64,000 bases of DNA. Source: Nelumbo lutea (Eukaryota > Streptophyta > Magnoliopsida > Proteales > Nelumbonaceae). The position numbers were made by a program, and so were the translations under genes. Numbering within the stretch: position 1 is the stretch's first letter; each line of letters begins with the position of its first letter. Under the pieces are notes generated by a model that ran no database searches, was not told the DNA's origin, and saw only the letters and a list, made by a program, of their open reading frames with translations. The stretch is from the NCBI GenBank assembly GCA_022828595.1, contig JAKGHH010000007.1:39618356-39682355 (forward strand), written 5' to 3'. Of this stretch, positions 23,188 through 34,829 are shown piece after piece.

Positions 23188-25280
23188 TCATTCAAAAAAA
23201 ATGAGAAAGAAGATAAAGTCTACATGGGGCTCCTCGCCCCCACCTTCAACATTTTCAAAAGATTCTTTCGCCAGTTCGGTTTCCATAGCATCCTCAGTAG
23301 CAACAACCTCATCAACCTCCACGACCTCATCAAATGCGGCATTCGAGCCCTTCTTCGTTGCTCCCCCGTTGAGACCTTTGTCACTCTCCTTGTCGGAGTC
23401 TGGCTCTTGGTCAACTTCCATAACCAACTCAATGGTGACTTCGACCGTGGTGACGACTCCGAAGTCGAGCTTGGGGAACTTGAGCTTGGTTAACCAGCGA
23501 CAAAGTTTGAAACCCTTCTGGAAGGCATATGTACTGAGCTCCTCCCTCATCTGATTGTACTCCAACGAGGCTTTGTAAGCATAGATAGCAGTGACCCCGA
23601 CATCCTTAATTCATTGGATAAGAGCAGCCCTTATGCTCGGTAGAAGCAACTCTCTACTGCTCGGCCTTTTTCCAGCTTTTCATTTTGCTCTTTCTTTGCC
23701 GATACTTGGCCTCCAACTTCCAGATGGTATCGACAGCCTTCAGCATCTTGCTTCGGCACTCCGTGACAGTCACCTCGGCCCGTCCAACCTTTTTCCTCGG
23801 TGGCCTTTATCCTTGCAACATGCTCATCGAGCTGCTGCATAAGGTAATGGATCATGGAGTTTTCTTGCAAAAAAGAGAAAATTTTACTAAGTACAGAAGA
23901 TAGGGTGAACAGAAGCAAAGTACCAGGATTGAGGACATACCATCATGATGTGACCCAAAGCCCTAGCACCCAGTTGAGCATGGGGTAGCTTGGCGAACTT
24001 AGTGACCTCCGTGGGAAAAGTCGCCTCCTTACTCTTTATGAGGTTGGTTCGGGCATTCGTGATACTCTGGACCATCTCAGGGCACTCACTAGAAGAACCG
24101 GCCCCAAGATGAATGGTTTGAAGCTTAGACGACAAAACTGCCTCGAGTCAGTAAGGCAATGATTCCTTCTCTTTGTCCTTCTCGACCAAGTTGATGACGG
24201 GAGGGTCCTCGGTCTGAACAGGTGCAGTCGGCTTGACCGAAGGTGCTTGGGAAGGGTCACCTCGGGGCATCTTTCTCTTCTTCCTCTTCTTCATGCTAGC
24301 GAAGAGGTTAGTCATCGAAACACTTGTCATAACGCCTGTGGAAAGCAAGTACTAGATTAGTCAAAGTGATACAAAGATAGCGCAAAAAAAGAAAAAGAAA
24401 GTGTGTGTGCACCGAAGTAACGACCTACCCGGAGGACTCAGCCTGGCCTTGACAAGGTTGTCCTCGGCCGAATAGTCTTCCAATTTCAGGTCGAGCTCAA
24501 CCATGGATCACATCTTCTTCCTCATCTTCATACTTAAGCAGTCTCTAGGGTCACTGATGGTTGTTCTCCATTGAGTTGGGAAAGGCCAACCCCTTCAACA
24601 ACCATAGTAAAATACATATTCTTCCAAGTTGACACCATAGAAGGATACTCATGGAGCAACTTATACCCAGGGCGGTAAGCTATGTAATAACTAAACTTAT
24701 CCACCCCCTTGGGACCAACAGGATTATTTTCGATAGAACACAGTGAGGTGAAGGTATTGATGTCTAAGGGGAGGTCATAATCGTGAAACAAGGAAATGGT
24801 GCTGACCATGGTACGAACCGAGTTCGGATGAAGCTAGTCAATAGTGATGCCAAAGAAGTTTAAGATTTCAATGACAAAAGGTGAATAGGGAATCGGAGCC
24901 CAGAAATCAACTGCTCCTTGAAGACTGTAATTTCGTTGTCATCGTGTTCCCAAGAAAACTCTCTAAAGGCAGGCTATAACCAAAGTGATCGGAGAACTTG
25001 TACTGGACAGCCAGAGCATTAATCTTCTCAGGCGTTAAGATAGAAGGACCAAAGCAATCTAGCCCCAAGAAGGATGAACACGGCAAGAAGACAATGCCTT
25101 TTTACTAGAAGCTTTATGCTCCTGAACTGAGGTGTCCACCTCGGCCAGACTAGACTCTGAGCTAAGGGCCGACGTGACCATCATGGTCGGTCTAGACTCC
25201 AAGTCTTGGAATGAGGTACCCTCCTCAGCCCAACCGGACTCACTAGTCATCTCAAATAGGCTACTCGTGCTACTAGACAT
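23188..25280 (-). pseudogene. Antisense ORF of Tat element D (gypsy-type transposon domain)
   Basis: Read on the minus strand from a start near 25280 (MSSSTSSLFEMTSESGWAEE): LGLDCFGPSILTPEKINAL, SDHFGYSLPLE, FSWEHDDNEITVFKEQLISG, LRFPIH, FVIEILNFFGITID with LHPNS, and FSYYIAYRPGYKLLHEYPS, then WKNMYFTMVVEG. This pattern is that of the putative gypsy-type transposon domain (Pfam family PF04195) found in extra antisense ORFs of Tat-lineage elements. The C-terminal part (about 24350-23190) has Lys/Arg-rich and coiled-coil-like stretches and an acidic tail (DQEPDSDKESDKG). At least three frameshifts or stops are visible. Its function in the element is not established. Confidence 0.8.
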
Positions 25281-25448
25281 ACTGAACTGAAAGACTGAAA
25301 CAGACTAAGGCAAGGAAAAGAAGGCTTACCCAAGAGAAAGGGGACGACCTCGAAGACAAGGCGAAGATCATCAACCTGGAAGCTAGTGCACAACCTCCAG
25401 AAAGCGAAGACCTGAAATAAGACAAGGAAAATGGGACCCTAAGGCTCC

Positions 25449-25456
25449 TATTTATA
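25449..25456 (-). promoter_or_regulatory. TATA box upstream of the antisense ORF
   Basis: The minus strand reads GCTATAAATAGGAG, about 170 bp before the first ATG of the antisense ORF. The position fits a separate promoter for this ORF, a motif-based inference. Confidence 0.55.
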
Positions 25457-25460
25457 GCTA

Positions 25461-25982
25461 CTTTAGTCGATCATGGGTGGCTCGAATCATTTTGATCTGG
25501 CGCCTCCATAAAAACCGGTCACACGACTTTTGAGGTTGAAATCGGTTGAGTGTTTATTTTGTCATTCACGGAATTTTTAAACCGAGTGGCATCCTTACGT
25601 CCCCGTACGCAATCCGGATTTATGGTTAAGCTGGTTGGGTCATTATGGTCTGACCTCTAGATCGGACCTCAACTAGGATGAAGACTAGGCCAAATCTACC
25701 TAAGCTCGTCTTAAACTCCTCGCACTAGGTCAGGACCCTTAGCACGGGGAGTGGAAGGCAATTGATGAGGGGTGATTTGGCCTGACCTACTCATGTACAG
25801 ACACGTGGAAGTGACCTGTTGATTGAACATTGACTCAGCACTTCCTGCCACCTCAGCAAGATAGGTCACCTCAGGTATCTCGGGCACTTTATCCATGACC
25901 GAGGTTCGAGCAGCTCATGATGACCGCTACCGATGTGACACGTAGCCATCTTCTAGAAGCAGGCCATGATAACCCTACATTT
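25461..25982. other. Element D region beyond the antisense ORF
   Basis: Moderately GC-rich DNA without a supported ORF, probably the boundary between the D antisense ORF promoter and its 3' LTR. The text near 25800 (ACACGTGGAAGTGACC) resembles that near 34960, so both may be related gypsy sequence. Confidence 0.4.
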
Positions 25983-27377
25983 TGATGCCGTAAGGGCATC
26001 AATTAAGGGGTATTTTCGATCTTAGAATAGTCAAAGTATACAATTTTTTCAGTTAAAATCAATTATGTGACCTCTAAGGGTCTTTGTGCAAATTATAGGA
26101 AATTTTCTAGGCTGAATCACAGTTTTTGAGAAGCTAGTGCGAAGACCAATTGAAAGAGGGTGCTTTTGTAAAGAACTGAGAATAGGAGGGTGCCTCCTAT
26201 CTACTAAACTTAGTTGGCACCCAACCTATTGTATTACCATGCTCTCCTCTCCTTAGCAAACCCTAGCAAGCCTTTTTAACATAATCTTTTCACTCTTAGC
26301 AAGCCCTAGCTGCCCCTAGTCCACCCTCCACCTCTTTTAATCTCAACCACTCATTTTAGGGCTCTCCTTTATAGCTTTTAAACCCTAGGTCACCACCTAT
26401 TATGCTAATCCTCACCTTTCCACCCCTCACCTCCAAATCTCAGCCACTCCCTCCATCTTATATCCCAACCATTCAATTTAGGGCACCACCAATTCTTTTA
26501 ATCTTAACCCTTCAACCCTAGATGTTCTAATCTAAACCCTCCATTTCTAGGCACCCAAATCTCAGCCCTACATAATATTGGGCACTCTCTCTTTTTATTT
26601 TCAGCCATAGGATCACCCCAAAGCCATCTTAGCCATCCATTAGAAACCTTAGGGCGTCCCTAACTTTGCTAAATCCTAGCTACTGCCCCCCATCTTACTC
26701 CCTATTTCCAGTTGAATCTGCCCTTCTCTATGAAAAGGGTCCTAGGGGCCCTGTAGAAGAGGTTGGTCAATTCATCCAGGTAAGAAGGAAGGCTAATCTT
26801 GAGAAGTTCAAGGGTAGAGGAAGAGGATGACACCCATGCAAGAGGAGGGGTTCCTACTTGTAGTTTAGAATTTTTCTTTAGTTTTAGAATTACTTTCTGT
26901 TCTTTAATTTCTAGTTTAATGTTTCCTTCCTATAAATTTATTTTTATTAGATTTAATTTGTGTTTTATTTCTTTTCCGTAGATCTAAAATTCGGCCAGGT
27001 AAGACGGAAGGCCTAGCTCAAGAAGTTCGAGGGTGGATGGAACGATTCGGAAACTACTACCTCTGATCGGATTTTGAGACATTTTTATTTTGTTTTTTTA
27101 TTTAGTTATTTATGTTATTTATTTATTTTTATGCACTTGTTATTCTCAGTACTGTTCGAATTTGGTTTTAATGAATTCTATTTTTTTAATTAATTATTTT
27201 TTTTTATTTCTACAACTCCCACTTGCGTTCTCTTCTCCTGGATCTAAGAAAACATTAATTTTTCCCTCGCTTCCCTGTGGAGATGACCCATTCTCACCCA
27301 TTTACTATGTTAGTAGTTGTTTGAGAAACGGTAAAATTCTATAAATGTTGAAACTGATGTTCCGGAGTGTTTAACAA
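25983..27377 (+). mobile_element. Possible gypsy LTR or fragment inserted in D
   Basis: The candidate begins TGATGCCGTAAGGGCATCAA, which forms a hairpin with 8-bp arms, and ends near GAGTGTTTAACA. The right part (CCCTGTGGAGATGACCC near 27278) resembles the 3' end of Athila/Tat LTRs. A stretch of about 45 bp is partly repeated at 26786 and 27001 (AAGAAGGAAGGC and AAGACGGAAGGC contexts). No clear target duplication was found and no coding sequence is supported. Confidence 0.35.
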
Positions 27378-27830
27378 TGCGCTTCCGGGCACACCAGGCC
27401 AACTGTCTCCAAGCTCTTTGGGATCATGTCATACGTTTGTAGGCCTTATCCTTATCCTGCTCGGATCAGACAGACTCGATAAGCCTTATTGGATAGCATG
27501 AAGTCCTCCTCTTGATGCGGAACGGACTCCTTACAACGCGGGCCAAAGATCTCAGAGGTGTTTCGTGAGACCTGGAAGCTCACCTATTTAAGGGCATCAA
27601 CTCCAGCAACACAAGGTACATGCGACTTCCTGCTTACTAGCATTCTAGCATTTAAGCATTCACCTCGCTCAACAAGAGTACTAACTTAAGCATTGGAGCG
27701 CCTACACCGGGTAAGCCACCCTGAGTCCTCTAAGCCCTTCTCTCTTTGCAATTTGACTAGCCAATTAAAGAATTGACGTCCAAACTACCTTCCAGCTAGG
27801 AACAACTCGATCGCGCACAATCAAATATAA
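27378..27830 (+). mobile_element. Probable 3' LTR fragment of Tat element D
   Basis: GC-richer DNA with a TATTTAAGG motif at 27588 and a downstream stretch AGCATTGGAGCGCCTACACC, like the R/U5 area of Tat LTRs. Its borders cannot be fixed. Confidence 0.4.
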
Positions 27831-28271
27831 ATAATGAATACCACAAAGTAAAATGGTGGCAATAACTAACCGCAAGGAATCTTGTGATGAAACTGGGACA
27901 AAGTATCGCAGAGGGGGCTATGGTATCCGTTGATTTTGGCACGATAAAAATGCCCACTATCGCTTTACTGTTGATAGCTCATGCTGAGTTCCTTTCTCTA
28001 AATGGATTTATAGAGATAATGGGGCCCCAGGAATCTGATTCATTGTGGTGGTGGGCCTTGTTACAAGATATTACAGAGGGAGAGATTGTGTGGTCCAACT
28101 TGTTCTTGTTGCCGCATCCAAAATGGACTTGGAATTGACAACCTCGGACAATGGCCTGAAACAATTCTTCTTATTGGACATAAACATCGACAATGCCACA
28201 GCATCTCCCCATTACCTTTTCTGTTCCTGATTCTAGTTTCTAGTTTCGGAAAAAAAAAAAAAAAAAAAAAA
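27831..28271 (+). other. Unrecognised segment ending in a 22-bp A run
   Basis: A stretch with balanced composition and short open frames (for example MMKLGQSIAEGAMVSVDFG at 27884) ends in 22 consecutive A at 28250-28271. The A run suggests a retroposed 3' end, but I do not recognise the body and see no upstream element structure. Confidence 0.3.
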
Positions 28272-30805
28272 CCACAAGTTCTAATACCACCACTCACCAC
28301 TCGCTGGATTTTCATTCTCCAATTTTTTTCACAAAATAGGAAAAGAAAATGAAATCATTACCTCTTTTCAATTAAGAGATTTAGAATTGCACTCGATGAT
28401 CACATATGCATATGATGTCTCATCTCTTATGCATCTCTCCAGCTTGCGCTAATCACTTTACGAAATGATTTAGTTGGATTAATGGCAGTATACCGGTATC
28501 TAATTAATAGTAACAGAGAGAGAGAAGCAGGTTGGCCCAAGAATTGTCCTCACTGTTTGCGCAAGATTGAGTTAAGCAGACTTCTTCCTTTTGATAACGG
28601 TCAATAAAATTTTAAGATAATCGTCTATTCATTTGGAGCAAAACTTTAAATTGAAAAAAAAGGCAAAAAATCAAGAACTGCCATAGTGAAGACCAATACC
28701 AAGTCGGGCTTGCTCTAAATGATGATTGGACTAGTGTTAATTTTGAATAAAGAAATCTTATACCGTTGATTTAGGATCCCTACATTTTTTTCATGCACTT
28801 AATCCAGTGTGTGTGAATCAAGGATTTAAATATTGCTACTCTTTATTGTACCCTCAGTGAGTATTGATGTGTATCGGTTTGACTGATATATATTATTTTT
28901 TTTATTTTTTTTTTTATTTAATGTATAATTACTAAAAGGCTCCATACAGTGTTTTAAAATTTTAAATTTTTTAGAAAAAGAATTCTATATCGATGTATAC
29001 ACCATATCTAAGTGCAGGGTGCACTAATATAGATAGGACACGCCTGATATATATTTTAATCCTTAACAAAATGCAAGTGTAGGAGATCAGGAGATTCAGG
29101 ACCTCGTATCATTCTAAGTTTCTAACAGTATTTTTCTTTGAAAAGCACATTTCCTGCAACTACCATCGCAGTATAAACTAGAGACCCCCCCCTGACCGAT
29201 TTTGCATGTTTGGTCACTTGGGTCAATCGGGATTTTTTACTCGTTTTTCTTATCCTTTCTTTATCCATCATTAATTAGAACCACACATTTCTATTATGAA
29301 TTAAAAAAGAATGTGTAATAAAAAGTCTGGGCTCGTCTTGGTGTGTTATACTAAAACGGAACTTAAGAAATTTCTCTTTACATAGTGTGACTCACATCAA
29401 CATCATAGTATATCGCAGCAGCCAAGTATTAAAAAATATTGTCTCATCAATGATAAAATCAAGTATAAGAGATATTGTCAATATACGATTAAAAACACTG
29501 TAAAATTGGTGCGAGACGCACTTTGTCTGTAATGAACAAATCAAGATTGTTACCATATTCTACTAAGACTTTCTTTAAATTCAGTTTTAAAAAAGTTTAA
29601 AAGGAATACAAATACAAATACATAGAATTCGAAAACCTTATATTTTATATTCTTTTGAAACTGAGCATTGAGAGTAAACAAGACAAAGACACACGGAGAG
29701 GGTGACTAAAAACAAAGACTAGGTAGCATCAAACCGACTCTCTGCCCACTTGTACGTCTTATCGGTAGATTGGAAATTTTATTTTCAATAAAGATCAGAG
29801 AGGTGCCATGCGCTAGAAAGTTGCATTAATTCCAAGCGCAGATAAGTTTAAGAATTTCGAGGCCCCCACCAATACTGGCCTAATTCAAAACAATGACATT
29901 GTGCGTGTGTTGTGTTCTGACGGATGCATGTACTTAACATGGGGGTATTAAATGGTTTGATGAGTCATTGGTCTTATCCTATCTCTACCATGATCGATGG
30001 ATTCTCCTTTTTCACTACCACGTAACCTACCATCTAGCAGATTCGAGGTCTGACTCACAAAGAAATTGGTGTCCAGATAATATGGTTCTTTTTGTTTGAA
30101 CATGTTTCTCTTTATTGGGTTTCAAGTCACCTCAAAGCAAATAAAATAAGGAAATTAAAGGAGCATAAGGATCGTAACCATCTGGTTTCAATATTCACTC
30201 CGGATGATGAGATCAGATTAATTGAGAAGAAAGAATCGGTAGGCCGGTTCTTTGGTTTGGTAGGAGGTCATCACCAGTCCTCTCACCTCAATTGTCATAG
30301 GCCATCATCTCATTCAAGATAACGGTGATTAATTCTAGGAAGACCACGGTTGAGTCAAGGGTTAGAATTTTTAGGCTTAAATACAATATGGGTAGGTATT
30401 AGTTCGGAATTGATATTAACTTACGGACGGACATTAATGTATAAAGCGGAATTTATCTATAGTGGAATTCAAAAATCTACATTGGACCTGTCCATTCTTT
30501 TACGATTTTAGGGAGATTTCCATTAATTTTCTGTGTACTTTGGATGATTTTATTCTCAAGTCTGGTTTTGCAAGATTTTGGGTAAAAGACATGTATAACA
30601 AGTGACTTATTAAGTGATGGAAAAATCTTTTCTTGTTCCACAATTGGATAGATAAAGGTCTCTTAATTAATGAGACTAAGTGAAGAAGAGATCGTTGACT
30701 TCAATTCGAATGAAGCCTTAAATTTAGACGGTTCGTGGTTTTATTTCCCGAAAATCTTAAAGTTGAGCCTAGAATTTAGTTACTTATTCATATATTAGGT
30801 ATTGT
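28272..30805. other. AT-rich intergenic DNA, no gene seen
   Basis: About 2.5 kb without a convincing ORF or element end. It contains A/T runs, a (GA)-like stretch near 28511 and a C7 run near 29186. Probably old decayed sequence. Confidence 0.6.
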
Positions 30806-31440
30806 ATAAGGTTTTAAAAATCAACTCGAGAATGAAACCGCTTGGGTACTGGTTTTTGAGTCAGCGATTCAATCATTTAGGTTAAACAGTTCAAATGTTT
30901 TAACAAGTTAAAATCACGTATATCTCATCTTACCCATTGGATTGGAATATTAGGGTAAGATAGATATAAATATCATGAGAAGGGGTTGAGAATGAGAATG
31001 AGAAAAGGCTTTATAAGATGAAAACTTAGACAAGAAAGAAGACTGCGAGAGAAATTAAGAGAAAGGAAGAAGAAGAAGAAGAAGAAGGTAGAGTTGAAAG
31101 TCGCTTGTAGCGGTGATGGCAACAGTGACCTGCAGCGTCAACAACAACCTACAGTGACAACAGCGACGATGATGATAGATCTCTCTCTCTCTCTCTCAAA
31201 CACACACACACACACAGAGATCTCTCATCTTTGAATATGAGATCTTTCTCATAAATCTCAACCTAAGATCTTTTTCTCTGTCACACATAGAGATCTCTCA
31301 GCGGTTAAACTGTCTGGGTCAATGGTTTGTTGACTAATTCAATAATTTTTGGTAAAATAAAGATTCTGAACACTGATACCTTGGCCAATTTTTGGGCCAA
31401 ACAGTCTGACTGTCTAAGTCAATGACAGTTTTAAAACCAT
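30806..31440. mobile_element. TIR element (hAT-like MITE), 635 bp
   Basis: The ends are imperfect inverted repeats: ATAAGGTTTTAAAA on the left and, on the opposite strand, ATGGTTTTAAAACTGTC on the right. It is flanked by GGTATTGT (30798-30805) and GGTGTTGT (31441-31448), an 8-bp duplication with one mismatch, as expected for hAT. Inside are an AAG repeat (31065-31087) and adjoining CT and CA runs (31179-31216). No transposase. Confidence 0.6.
31179..31216 (+). repeat. Compound (CT)n-(CA)n microsatellite
   Basis: A CT run followed directly by a CA run, inside the TIR element. Confidence 0.9.
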
Positions 31441-31448
31441 GGTGTTGT

Positions 31449-32680
31449 GAGAGCCAATAGTAAGGATCATTTAGTTTGGACTAGAAATAATAGTGGGCAA
31501 TTTTCAATAGGGTTAGCCTTGAATCTTGTTCTCTCTCATGGCATGGACATTAGCTTGTCTAAATTTGTTCTGGTCTCTAGGGTCCCTACTAAAATTTTGA
31601 TTTTCATGCGGCACTTCCTATCTTTTCCAATCCCAGTGTAGGTGTTGTGGGAATCCTAGTGAAGAGACTTTTGATCACTTGTTTTAGGTGTTTTAGCTTC
31701 CAAGTGTTGACGTATTTTGCAGAAATCTTTGAACTCTCAATACACCCTTCTCAACATATTAGAGATTGCATCTCGGATTGGTGGAACCTATGCAATAAAA
31801 GCTTTCAATGTTGTCGGGTCCTCATGATTCTACCCCCAGTGTTACTATGGGAGATGTGGATTAAAAGATGTAGGATTTTTTATGGTAAATCCATCTCAGC
31901 AAATAGATTATTCAGTGCATCAAAAATCGGGTTTGTTTGGTCTTAATAGTGTAGCGCCCCCTCCAAAATTTAGGGATGACAATAGAAAATGGGCAATCAC
32001 CCTCCATATTCCCCCCATGGTTCTTTCTCCTAGATCTTACAAATGAGTTAACTAGTTTCCTCCTTTCGGGAAATTGAAATTAAATACTAACTGTGCTTGT
32101 AGGGGACATCCATGTCTCGGAGGTGGTGGCAGAACTGCTCAGGACAGCAATGTTAGGTTTTTGGTAGGGTTCTCTGCAACTTATGGACAATGCATTTCTC
32201 TGCAATTTAATGCTATTCCGGACGGTTTGAAGTTATGTTATGATCATAAATTTTTCAATGTTGAAATCAAATGTGATAATTGCATCATTTTGAACCTTTT
32301 CAATTCTAGGATATTACTTCTTGGAGCATATACTATCAAATGATTGAAGTTAAAAGAGTTAGCTTCTCATCTTTCTTGCTTCGTCAGTCACATCTATATA
32401 GATCAAATAGACTTGCAAAATTTTTTTCCAAAACAAGGTATTCCATGTGGAGAATCCCAACTTATTCAGTTTTCTAAACTTTCACGTCAGCTCAGAATCT
32501 TAGTATTTGAAGACACTACCGGCCTTCCTATGTTGAGAGTCTCTTAATGTTCCTCAATTTTGTTTGTTTGGATGGGATTGGGTGGTTCTGGGAGAGCTTA
32601 TTGTTCTTGGATTTGGGGCAAGGTGGGTTACATCCTCCCCTGTATTTCTTTATCCTATTTTTGATAATGATTAATAAAAT
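31449..32680 (+). pseudogene. L1-type LINE 3' fragment with zf-RVT and RNase H
   Basis: The plus strand reads DHLVWTRNNSGQFSI at 31462, then a zinc-binding zf-RVT motif (CRCCGNPSEETFDHLF near 31640) in shifting frames. From 32074 comes an RNase H-like region: KLNTNCACRGHPCLGGGGR, FLVGFSATYGQC and GLKLCYDHKFFNVEIKCD, the plant RVT_3 pattern in which the usual DGA near the start has become NCA. A 3' UTR-like tail with TTAATAAAA lies near 32670. Many stops; the 5' part (endonuclease, RT) is absent. Confidence 0.75.
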
Positions 32681-32689
32681 TTTCAAGGT

Positions 32690-33410
32690 GTCCACCCTCC
32701 ACCTGGAGTAACTTTAGGGTTAAAATCACAATAAAACCCTCTTAAGTCTTATTTTTTCTAATATAATTATTACTACTCTCTCTAATACAGTCGTTCTTTC
32801 CAATGGTCAATGTTTGTAGCATCTTCCTCCACCATTGAATCCCTCAAATCTCTTCGAATCCCTTTTGACCCTCTCTCTCGTATCTTCACCTCCGCCAAAA
32901 GAGAAAGAGGAATTTCTTAGTCTTTGGTCTTCTGCTACTTCAAACCTTCAAGATGAGTGGAATGGATTCAATTCCTCGTAGATTTTGCCTCATTTGGAAT
33001 CTTCTTGAAACCTTCAAAGTGAGATCTCTCTCTCATCATGTCACTATACGAAGCTTTAGCTCTCGATCTCATATGGCAACACCTCCTCGATGATTTCACC
33101 TCCTTCAAAAGCTTCTTGAATGACCTCACCCCAAAGATGAGTGGAATAGTTACTTTTGGAGACAAGCCACAATGATAATCAAGATTCAAGACACTTTCTT
33201 TCAATTTGAAACAAAACCCCAAGTCACCAACTTGGCTGCCCCAAAATCTCTGAGCTCAAGTTTCAATTCGAGTTTCAGCATTCAACATACAATGTTCATT
33301 GATAAAGATCTCTCTCCGTACAGTAAAGAAATATATGTTCATCGATGAGCTCCAACTCGAAGAGTTATTATTGCAGCAAGAACTTTCACTTCCCAATTTC
33401 TGTTTTAGAT
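32690..33410. other. No gene seen
   Basis: About 700 bp of mixed sequence with short imperfect repeats around CCTTCAAAGTGAGATCTC and AAGATGAGTGGAAT (32952 and 33136). No supported coding region. Confidence 0.55.
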
Positions 33411-34220
33411 GAAATATGTTTTTTACCATTTTCTATGTTATATTTTTTGTTGAAATATATAATTTGATTTTTTTAATCATTTTTTGTATTTTCTGCAATT
33501 TCTAGTTTTTGGCTAAAATATATGTATTTTTTTATTAATTTCTGTGTCATTTGCAATTTTTATTATTTATTTGGTTGTAATTATTTTGAAAAATTTATTA
33601 TTTTTATGATTTTTATAATTTCCGTTTAGTTGTAATATATAATATTGTTTATTTTTTTATTTTCTATTCTATTCTCTAATTTCTATTATAGATAAAATAT
33701 ATGTTTTTACCATTTTCTGTGTTTCTATGCTTTGCCTTTTAGCTGAACTATATATTTCTTTGAATTTTTATCATGTTTTCTAAATTTTTTGAAAAATTCT
33801 ATAGTTTCTGTAAATTTTCCACATTTTTCTACTTTTTGTTTTTTCTATGCATTTTACACTTTCATGTATATTTTTGCTACTCATATTCAATTTTTTTGTT
33901 TTCTATATTTTTTCTTGTTTTTATGCAATTTCTGTTTTTCTACTTTTTTTTTTGCAACTTGTTTGCATGTTTTGAATTTTTGTGTGATTTCTTGCAATTA
34001 TTCTGTGATTTTTTATTTTTTTACAATTTCTATTTTATACTTTAATTTATTTTTTATTATTTCCTATGTTTTTTTCTGCGATGTTTTACATGAAATATAG
34101 ATTTTTTTTTCCAAGTTTTGTGTTTTTATGCACCTTTTATTTGAAAAGTTTGAACCTTTTATGTTTTATAGTTGAAATATGTAATTCTATATTTTTATGC
34201 AATTAGAACAAAAAAAAAAA
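33411..34220 (+). repeat. T-rich low-complexity tract with degenerate repeats
   Basis: About 800 bp dominated by T on the plus strand, with recurring words such as TTTTTATCATTTTCTGTG, GAAATATATAATTTG and GCAATTTCTGTTTT. Apparent ORFs here are Phe-rich products of this composition. Confidence 0.75.
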
Positions 34221-34829
34221 AGAAGAAAATGTGTAATTTGAATTAGAGGGTCAAATGGATGGGTTAGGGTGCAAGTGGGTTGTGAGTTGTGACCCACTCT
34301 GACCCATTGATAAAATGGGTTGGTGGGTCAATATTAGTACTCAACCCACATCCACCCAACCCCCTGATAATCGTTCTTGACCAAACACAAACTAATGTGA
34401 ATTAATTATTAGTGTTAATTATTTGAATTTTTTATTAGTTATTAATTAGCTTTATGAAATTTTATTTTGTTTTTATTAACTATTAGTTATTAGTTATTTT
34501 TATTAATGATTAATTATTAGTTATTTTTATTAATTATTACTTTATTTTAGTTTTTATTAATTATTAATTATTAATTATTTTTTATTGATTATCAAATATT
34601 ATTTTGAATTTGATAAATTATTTTATATGAAATAGTACAAGTTGAGCTCAAAATTAATGAATAGTCTATGCTAGGGTAAAATAGTAAAATCAAAGAATTT
34701 CAAATGTTAAAGGTTTGGTCCAATAAAAAACAAGTTTATCTATTTAGATCCTCTAAAAAGTAGAAAAGGCATTTATGCCTCTTTCCATATTTTAGACAAT
34801 TTTAATATATTTTTAATTTTTCAGATTTT
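34221..34829. other. AT-rich DNA with short repeats, no gene
   Basis: Contains GGGT/ACCC-rich complementary stretches at 34257-34365 (GTGGGTTGTGAG and ACCCACATCCACCC) and irregular copies of TTAATTATTAGTTATT at 34400-34580. Confidence 0.6.

Noticed and set aside
26260..26560. AAACCCTA telobox motifs
   Set aside because: A few scattered copies in C/A-rich sequence; too few and irregular for interstitial telomere repeat or a defined promoter.
33773..34100. Phe-rich ORFs of about 90-100 residues
   Set aside because: They come from the T-rich low-complexity tract and overlap each other in several frames.
34257..34365. Inverted GGGT/ACCC-rich segment as a MITE
   Set aside because: Pairing is patchy, the ends are undefined and no target duplication was found.
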